A stretch of 64,000 bases of DNA from Dryococelus australis. Its lineage: Eukaryota > Arthropoda > Insecta > Phasmatodea > Phasmatidae. Below are positions 57,559-64,000 of the stretch, piece after piece (positions within the stretch are counted from its first letter, which is position 1; each line of letters starts with the position of its first letter). Below the pieces are notes generated by a model, which saw only the letters and a program-made list of their open reading frames with translations, was not told the DNA's origin and ran no database searches. A program made the position numbers and the translations under genes. Where the stretch lies: assembly GCA_029891345.1 (NCBI GenBank), contig CM056994.1:224804991-224868990 (forward strand), read 5' to 3'.

Positions 57559-58463
57559 ATGAGTGACGTCTTTTCAGCATGGAATGTCCATTCTGATCTT
57601 GCCTGTGTCCCAGATCTCTCACATCTGCTGCATGCCAAGCATCCTTTGCTGGCTGCTCTTTCTGAGACATGGTTTCGCCCTGCTCATCGTTTTTCTATGC
57701 CTGATTACATTTGTAATTGTACTGACTGGGTATATGCTCCTGGTGATAGCATGGCCATACTTGTTCATCGCTCAGTGCGCTATCATCATAGGGCACTCCT
57801 GCCTTTGGCCTTGCTCGAGGCCATGGTTATTGGAGTAACTAGTCATCGCCATGCATTCAGGTTTATGGCAGTTTACCTTCCTCCCCATCTCGTGCTTTTC
57901 CTGAGGCCGACTTACTAACTCTTTCTCATCTAGACAACATGGTGGTCCTCAGTGGTGATTTTAATTGCTGTCACGTCGATTGGCATTGTACTATTTCCGA
58001 CTTTCGAGGACATACTTTGGAACGGTTGATGGTTCCTGAGGTCCTTTGTCTTTGTGAACCTCATCGCCCTACACACGTCCCGACCTGTAGTGATAACCGC
58101 CCATCAGTTCTGGACGTTTTTGTTACTTCTGGTGGGGTGCCATTTTCCTCTGTTGCCACATGTACAGGTTTGGACTCAGATAATATGTCTGTTATTGGTG
58201 TTTTACATACACTAACTCCAAATTCTGGGACTTCTATAGGTTTAGACTATTTTCGAGCAGACTGGCACCATTGCCATCGATTCCTGGATGCTCAAATGGA
58301 CCTGAGTTCAGCGCCACATACTCCGATGGAGTTGAATGTTGCAGTTCAGTCGTTCACCGAGGCCATTCTATTGGTTGCTGAAGAGGTAATTGCTGCCCGT
58401 CCTTTCCTTGTTGTGGGATCATGTTTCCTCAACCAGTTTTTTCTGTGTGGTGCACGCACATGA
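57559..58463 (+). pseudogene. Jockey-like ORF2: AP endonuclease domain
   Basis: Frame 57,559-57,918 includes LLAALSETWFRP (the SETW motif with catalytic Glu), PDYICNCTDWVYAPGDSMAILVHRSVRYHH and LEAMVIGV, FRFMAVYLPPH. The next frame, 57,939-58,463, includes VVLSGDFNCCHVDW (GDFN motif with catalytic Asp/Asn), RPTHVPT..DNRPSVLDVFVT, and a DSDNMSV segment where SDH would stand (here S-D-N). The final catalytic His appears replaced. The endonuclease would nick target DNA for target-primed reverse transcription. One frame change separates the halves. Confidence 0.82.
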
Positions 58464-58526
58464 CTGTGCATGTATTCGATGGCAGCAGTGGCATACTGAT
58501 GATATTCTGGATGAATATCACTCCTT

Positions 58527-59780
58527 ATGTCACCAGGGGTCTTGGAAGTTCGTCAGTGGCAGACAGAGCAACAGATTGTTCAGCTTCGGAGCATCAGTTT
58601 TACTGATGGTCCTGTGTGGCATTATATGCAATGTTTTCGTGGGGTGCCTACTGTTGTTCTACCCTTGGAGGTTGCTGGCCAGTTGGTGGATGACCCTGTC
58701 GGACGTGCAGAGGTACTTGCCACTCATTATTGTGATACCTTTCTCCCTCATGGGGATGTTCCATATGACATTTCGATGCAGCTTCCTGGGCCATCTTTAG
58801 ATCCAGACTCTGTCTCACCTGTTTCTGGTCATCGGCTTGCATCCCCATGCATGGTATCCTGGACATTACTTTGTTTGCATCCATTCTCGGCTCCTGGTTC
58901 CGACCGGTTGACGCTTGTTCTACTTTGCTTGCTCTCTCGGAAGGCTGTGGTGGCACTAACGATGATCATTAAAGGTATCTTCTGTTCCACGTATTTTCCT
59001 CTTGCTTGGTGTCTTGCTATTATTGTACCTGTTTTGAAGAAGCGAGCTCGTGACCACCTTCCAACTTCATATAGGCCCATCAGTCTGTCGTCTGTCCTTT
59101 CTAAGCTTTCTGAGTGTACTATTTATTCTTGGCTTCTCACTAAAGTCGAAGGTCTGTCTCTTTTGCCACCCATACAGTTTGGTTTTCGCTGCAGACATTC
59201 AGCTCTCCATGCCATTGCCGTTGCTGTAGATCACATTACTGCTGGTTTTAATGCCCACAAACACTCTGCTATAGTACTTCTCGATATTTCCAGGACATTT
59301 GACTCCATGTACCATGACGCCCTTCTTCACAAGCTCTTGCATCTAGGGATAGAAATCCCTAGATGGTCACGTCTTTTCGTTCTTCGCTGTTCATTCCTTG
59401 CTCCCAACTCCTTTGTGGTTCTCCTGGAAAGTTGCTGTTCAACTGCATATGGTGTGCATGCTGATATTCCACAAGGATCTCTCTTGATCTCGCTCTTATA
59501 TGCATTATTTACATCTGATGTCCCTCAGCCTCCGGGAACTTTAGTGATTCAGTATGCAGATGACACTGCCCTGCTTGTTGCTGGGGAGAATGCTCCTATT
59601 CCGCAGGCCGAGTTTAGAGTGGACTCTGCTCGCTCTCTTGTTACTATGATGACTTGGGCATTCGCACTAATCCAGCCAAGACTTCTTTTGTCTTTTACAG
59701 CAAGCAGCGCAGGCGTCCACCCCCTCCTCCTATTCTTCAGTTTGCTGTTCTCTCATGGTCACCTGTTGCCAAATATTTGA
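58527..59780 (+). pseudogene. Jockey-like ORF2: reverse transcriptase
   Basis: This 417-codon frame is the longest in the window. RT blocks include the GSDRLT segment, IIVPVLKKRARDHLPTSYRPISL, LLPPIQFGFRCRHSALHAI, AIVLLDISRTFDSMYHDALLHKL, DIPQGSLLISLLYALFTSDVP and VIQYADDTALLV. The catalytic YADD box and the Asp in LLDIS are intact. After about residue 380 the frame loses similarity and the family continues in a different frame (59,654-59,920), so there is a frame change near 59,650. The ATG at 58,527 lies inside ORF2 and is not the real start. Confidence 0.88.
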
Positions 59781-60192
59781 GCATACATTTAGACATGACA
59801 CTCACCTGGCATCGTCACATCGCAGTAATGGTGGGGCGGTCGAAGGGAATCGTGTCAAACTTATCACCTGTGTTGACCCCAGCTTGCCTTTTTTCACAAG
59901 ATGACAGTTTGCACATGTGATGGGCGCTGGTGTTCCCGGTCCTGACATACACCACAGTGGTCTGGTCATATGCTCCACCTTCATGCTACCTTCCAGTAGT
60001 ACAGACATACAATGCTGTTCTTTGGCTAATCCTGGGATGCCCACGTCGGACTTCTGTCATCGCCTTGTAGGATATGGCTGGTGGCAGGGGGATTTCTATT
60101 GCTCTCATTCGTCAGCTGACATCTCGCTTCTACCATTGGGCAGCTGCTCACTTCAACCCCCTCATCTCAGAGATTTGAGACTACGACATTGA
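59654..60192 (+). pseudogene. Jockey-like ORF2: thumb and C-terminal remnant
   Basis: Frame 59,654-59,920 begins with IRTNPAKTSFVFYSKQRRRPPPPP and continues VAKYLSIHLDMTLTWHRHI, the K-T-x-x-V and YL.I.LD..L.W..HI blocks that follow the YADD box. Further frames to 60,192 contain only weak remnants of the C-terminal tail. Confidence 0.75.
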
Positions 60193-60354
60193 GTCACCTG
60201 TGCCTCACCGATGGATCCGTGATTTCCCGTGTGACGACCTACCCTAATGTTGGGGCATTTATCCAGCGAACCAGTGGATGTGCTCAATAGCATCATTGCA
60301 GCTCCCTATGGCCCTCCTATATGTGTGGTTATGGCATTTTCGTTTCATTCACTG

Positions 60355-60540
60355 ATGAGATTTAGCGTGTGGGCCCCTGTGGTCCAAAGATCTTGCACGT
60401 GGGCCCCCGAGGGCTGAGATCTAGCATTTGAGCCCCAATGGGCTAAGCCATTATGTGTGTGCCTCTGTGAGTAATGCTTCTTGTGTGTGGGCTGCCGTGG
60501 TCCAAGCCTATGCACGTGTGCCCCTGTTGGCTGAATTTAT
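60355..60540 (+). repeat. 30-bp minisatellite in the LINE 3' UTR, six copies
   Basis: Units such as GATCTTGCACGTGGGCCCC-CGAGGGCTGA repeat at about 60,357, 60,387, 60,416, 60,445, 60,476 and 60,506, each with a GTGTGGGCCCCTGTGGTCCAA-like core (variants). Located between the ORF2 end and the A-rich tail. Confidence 0.8.
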
Positions 60541-60799
60541 TATGTATTTATGTATGTTCTTCCAACATCTTTCTTAATTAAGTGTATTTTATGTTTTATT
60601 TTGATGTGTACATGTGTAAATGAGAGCACCGCATATTACCGGGTGATTACCAGCACGTGACTGGGGTCGAGCTTCGGATACCGACCTTCGCAGCTGCTTA
60701 TGTGAGGGCGTTGCCCCCTCCCCCTCCCATGCGATGCCTGGTGGCCTTGCAAGCCAGGATCATTTACAGCCATAATTTATAGAAAAAATAAATCAGTGT

Positions 60800-61025
60800 T
60801 TTTATGTTTAATATGCTTTTGTTTGCTTTTGATGGAGTACAATCCCATCCTACCCACCGGGCTTTCACTTAACACTTAGTTACAGAGTAGTTAGAGAAAA
60901 TTATATTTTGTTGATTAGTTTAAATAGCACTGAATTAACTAATGTTGCTAGGTGCTGGAGGCGTATTGCTAATAATTTATCTAGAGACTTAGCTGGTAGA
61001 TTAATATTTAAATTAAAAAAAAAAA
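60800..61025. other. No gene recognised
   Basis: AT-rich spacer ending in a short A tract at 61,015-61,025. Confidence 0.5.
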
Positions 61026-61029
61026 CTAC

Positions 61030-61830
61030 TGATGGTAACAGTTCTGATTTTTAGGAACCGTTCCGGAATGTCCCAGTTCACAAAAAAGAACCGTTCTTTT
61101 TAACCATTCGTTTCGGTACAATTCATAACACACTCCATGTCTGACATGTCTAAATTTATATGATGTAATCGTGGTTTTAGTAAAAAAAAAAAAGGGAGAG
61201 GTATACATACACATTACACAAACACTTCCAAACTCCCAACTATAAGAATATATAACTGCTGTGATGCAACCACAATTAAGTACTTCTCTACTGTATGCAA
61301 GAAAATATTACATGAAAAAAAATGTCATTCATATTCATGTAATCTTGTCACAATTTAAGTTATCGCAGAAAACTGAGATATACAATCATTTTTCACATTT
61401 TTTTACATTGCAGTTATTCTGTATTTACTGTTTATATTTACCATCACACAACTTGCAATACACAGATACACTGAAAAAAAAAGTTAAGATTGTGAAAAAA
61501 ATTAACATGTATTCTTGCATATTTTATCCTTACTGGTAAGTCTGAGCAAAACAATTTGAATTTACAAAAATACTCATCTTAAGGTGTTCGTGTTCTAATA
61601 AAACTATTTATTGAAATATTATTCTAATTTATTTTACGCTGTGGGTTTGGTATTATATTTCGTGTGTTTTGAATAGTTCACAACAGTTCCGATACTGTGG
61701 TCCAGTTCATTCGCTGGAACCGTTCACGAGTTCACAACAATTTGCGACAAAGAGCGATTCCATCTCCGGAACTGTTCATTTGCCGGAACCGTTCGCGTGT
61801 TCTGTACAGTTCGAGAAGGAGATCAATTCT
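61030..61830. mobile_element. hAT-like non-autonomous element with GAACCGTTC repeats
   Basis: GGAACCGTTCCGG (about 61,056) and AGAACCGTTCTTT (61,087) at the left, and GGAACCGTTCACG (61,719), GGAACTGTTCA (about 61,760) and GGAACCGTTCGCG (61,784) at the right, with AGTTCACAA words at both sides. Clusters of GAACCGTTC near both ends are typical of hAT termini in animals. The interior is AT-rich without a transposase. Exact ends and an 8-bp duplication could not be fixed, and the right side abuts the LTR copy starting at 61,837. Confidence 0.5.
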
Positions 61831-61974
61831 GTCTCTTGACGTCAACAGCACCTTGGCCACAGGCCATTCCCCACATCGTGCCAGCTAGAACATCAGAATG
61901 TTCCACAACGTCATGGAACAGCACCTGCATCACTGAACCAGTGCCACATGTGTAACTGTTCCCACACAGCACAG

Positions 61975-63020
61975 AATATGCCAGGGATATCCTATTTACA
62001 TTCCTAATGTCACCTGGATATCCCTGGAAACTCAGGGAATATCTGAGAATATTTTCAACATCCATATTGTATTCCTAGGATATTTGGGAAAAACAGGAAT
62101 ATTCCCATTTTCCTCTTTGTATTCCTGAGATATTTGAGAGTAAAAGGGAATATTCCCATTTTCCTCTTTGTATTCCTGGAGTATTTAGGAGTAGACAAAA
62201 ATATTCTCATTTTCCTCTTGGTATTCTTAGGATATTTTAGAGTAATCAGGGATATTCTCATTTTATTCTTAGTATTCCTGGTATATATAAGTGTAATCAG
62301 GGATATTCTAATTTTCCTCTTAATATTCCTGGTGTATTATGGAGTAAATGAGAATATTCTCATCTTTCTCTTTGCATCCCTGGTACATTTTGGAATCAAC
62401 AGGAATATTCTCATTTTCCTATCCATATCCTTGGAATATTTGTTAGCAAACAGGACTATTCTCATCTTACTCTTTGTATTCCAGGGATATTAAGGGGCAA
62501 ATAAAAATACTCCCATTTTACTTTTTGCATTCCATTGATATTTAAGAGTAAGAAAAATATTCCAATTCCCTTTTTGTATCCTAAGGATATTTATAAGTAA
62601 ACAGGGATATTCTCATTTTACTCTCTGTGTCGCAGTGATATTTGGGAGTAAACAGAAATATTGTCATTTTACTCTTTGTATCCCTGGTATATGTAGAAGT
62701 AAATAGGGATATTCTTATTTTACTCTTTGCATTCCTAGGAAATTTCGGATTAAATAAGGGTATTACATCTTACTATTTGAATGTCTGGAATATTTGGGTG
62801 TAAATAGGAAGCTTCTCATTTTACTGCTAATATTCCTGGAATATTTAGGAGTAAACAGGAATATATTCTCATTTTCCTCTTTGTATTCTTGGAATATTTG
62901 GAAGTGAAAGGAATATTCTCTTTTTACTGTTTGTATTCCTGGGATATTTAGGAGTTAAAAAATCCCCATTTTCCTTTTTTTATCCTAAGGATATTTGGGA
63001 GTATTAAGGAATATTCACAT
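61975..63020. repeat. 51-bp satellite array, about 20 copies
   Basis: The unit ATTCTCATTTTCCTCTTTGT + ATTCCTGG.ATATTTAGGAGTAAA.AGG.AT recurs every 51 bases, e.g. at 62,101, 62,152, 62,203 and 62,254, with later copies varying by a base or two in length. Since 51 is 17 codons, an open frame of 119 codons (62,134-62,493) results with a 17-residue hydrophobic repeat; a minus-strand frame (62,055-62,261) also exists. This is a by-product of the repeat, not evidence of a protein. Confidence 0.9.
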
Positions 63021-63386
63021 GTTCCACTTTATTATATGTAAATAATAATCGAAACTGTGTGAATAATCAACGTTCATAATATAATACACTTGGAAAAAAT
63101 TAATTAAAACAGTTTTTATATATTCTTATAAAAATCTAATATGACATTTGTCATAGTGATGAATTTCTGACGACATATTCTTATCTGCCTGACAAATACG
63201 AATCTGTAGAATTGACACTCGATACACTTTAAAGTTTAATAAAAAATACTTAAAATAAAAATAAACTACTTAAAATATTAGATAAGAAATAAAAACAATT
63301 AATATCTATAATGAGAGGCAAGATATTAATATTATTTATTCTTCTCCAAGCAATATACTAATTTTAAACTGTTATCCCAGCGCATG

Positions 63387-63465
63387 TCGTGATAGCCGAG
63401 TGGTCTAAGGCGTTTGTCTGGCGACCCGAGATCCAGCAGTTCAATCCCGCACAATTCTAGTTGGG
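63387..63465 (+). repeat. tRNA-derived SINE head
   Basis: GATAGCCGAGTGGTCTAAGGCG contains a perfect pol III A box (TAGCCGAGTGG) and AGTTCAATCCCGC is a good B box, about 45 bases downstream. The presumed acceptor strands GTCGTGA and GCACAAT pair at about five of seven positions; the anticodon arm is degenerate. The A-box region resembles tRNA-Ser/Leu. Unrelated sequence follows, as in a SINE, and the whole lies inside the LTR copy. A decayed tRNA gene is the alternative. Confidence 0.6.
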
Positions 63466-64000
63466 ATGGTATTTAAAGTTCTAATAAAAGCAGCACCCCT
63501 AGCTATAAATTCAAGAACCACTATGGCAGCACTAGAATTAATTTAGACCAATAAACGTAACACTGGGAGTTCATATCTGGACACTGATTAACATTGTTAA
63601 AATACAATTATAATTATAAGTGACACGTTAGGACATAGTATACTTTATCTGGGAGAGACCATTTGTCTTTTGCTCGCCCAGAGTACGTGTCGCCTCACTC
63701 CTCGGTCTGTCTTTTATACGGCCGAGGCATAATGCCTTAATAACAGTGTAGGCCCTACAGCCATCTTTTCAGTATAAGCGTCTGCCAGGCTATAACGGCA
63801 GAACTGTAAATGTAAGTGCCTCGTTGAGGAAGTGAAATGCAATAAATTATGTGATGGTAAGCAGCCTGTGTCTTTATTGTTCTAACTGCTCCACAGTTAC
63901 TTAACCTATTTCATGTCAACTTATCTTACAATGTGTCTTAAATATTGGTGTTGGGTAGGCAGAATAACCCATCAGGAGTGAGCTTCAGTATAAGTGAGGC

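Larger units (their letters stand above)
56776..60800 (+). mobile_element. Jockey-clade non-LTR retrotransposon (LINE)
   Basis: The plus-strand order is ORF1 with a Cys-rich knuckle region, AP endonuclease, reverse transcriptase, C-terminal tail and a 3' UTR with a 30-bp minisatellite, ending near an A-rich stretch (60,778-60,793). The endonuclease-RT arrangement in ORF2 and the CCHC-bearing ORF1 fit the Jockey superfamily. At about 4 kb it is close to full length, but several frameshifts break it. The RT active-site box QYADD is intact. Confidence 0.85.
61837..64000 (+). repeat. Another copy of the Gypsy LTR, plus orientation, running off the window
   Basis: Starts TGACGTCAACAGCACCTTGG, matching the minus-strand LTR start TGATTTCGACAGCGCCTTGG at 41,830. 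61,837-61,930 matches the LTR 5' part and 63,560-64,000 matches the 3' part of the LTR (reverse complement of 41,515-41,720 and 30,240-30,520), including AATAAA near 63,840. Between lie the 51-bp satellite and a SINE. The alignment is still running at 64,000, so the LTR end is outside. Whether this is a solo LTR or part of another element cannot be told. Confidence 0.8.

Noticed and set aside
57184..57838. Alternative frames overlapping the LINE ORF1 and endonuclease
   Set aside because: Only one frame at each position carries family motifs; the others are shadows.
61975..63020. CRISPR-like regular repeat
   Set aside because: Units are directly contiguous without unique spacers, so it is a 51-bp tandem satellite; the window is eukaryotic.

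Overview
The window looks like repeat-rich intergenic DNA from a large animal genome, most likely an arthropod. That inference rests on the transposon mix: BEL/Pao and Ty3/Gypsy LTR elements, a Jockey-type and a CR1-like non-LTR element, a virus-like/Polinton-type family B DNA polymerase fragment, several TIR DNA transposons, microsatellites and satellites. I see no convincing host protein-coding gene. Almost every ORF with recognisable similarity belongs to a decayed mobile element, and the long uninterrupted ORFs are mostly antisense shadows of those elements.

Layout: 1-3.5 kb is AT-rich unannotated DNA with a long (AT)n tract. 3.54-5.82 kb is a 5'-truncated CR1-like LINE on the minus strand. 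5.9-9.0 kb is AT-rich. 9.08-12.21 kb is a GC-rich block bounded by diverged inverted repeats of about 130 bp. 15.9-23.6 kb is a degenerate GTTTCTGTTG-type satellite that switches strand near 17.56 kb and is interrupted by a 3.5-kb TIR transposon (18,055-21,553, TSD TAT) and a 457-bp MITE (21,643-22,099, TSD TCA). 23.6-24.6 kb is GC-rich and unclassified.

25.17-42.49 kb is the clearest structure, a nest of insertions. A BEL/Pao element on the minus strand is split in gag by an 11.9-kb Ty3/Gypsy element (29,958-41,830, TSD GTAC) and in pol by a 1,083-bp insert (25,879-26,961, 8-bp TSD). The 5' LTR of the Gypsy element is itself split by a 3,204-bp DNA transposon (38,302-41,505, 9-bp TSD, termini CAAGGTC). 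In the two BEL insertions, the BEL reading frame resumes when one target-site copy and the insert are disregarded, which fixes the junctions to the base.

43.2-44.9 kb is a satellite of about 145-bp monomers arranged as about 290-bp dimers. 45.3-46.25 kb holds two further minisatellites. 47.09-49.50 kb is the zinc-finger and exonuclease N-terminal half of a Polinton/adintovirus-like DNA polymerase B, broken by stops and frameshifts and lacking the palm. 49.8-54.3 kb is simple repeats and short tandem duplications. 54.24-54.95 kb is an unassigned minus-strand ORF pair. 56.78-60.80 kb is a Jockey-clade LINE on the plus strand. 61.0-61.83 kb has hAT-like GAACCGTTC repeats. 61,837 to the window end is another, plus-strand copy of the Gypsy LTR, carrying a 51-bp satellite and a tRNA-derived SINE.

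These pieces do not work together as a pathway; they record successive waves of transposition. The most worthwhile unexplained items are the 9.1-12.2 kb inverted-repeat block, the 3.2-kb transposon with 9-bp TSD, the 145/290-bp satellite, and the unassigned ORFs at 54.2-55.0 kb.
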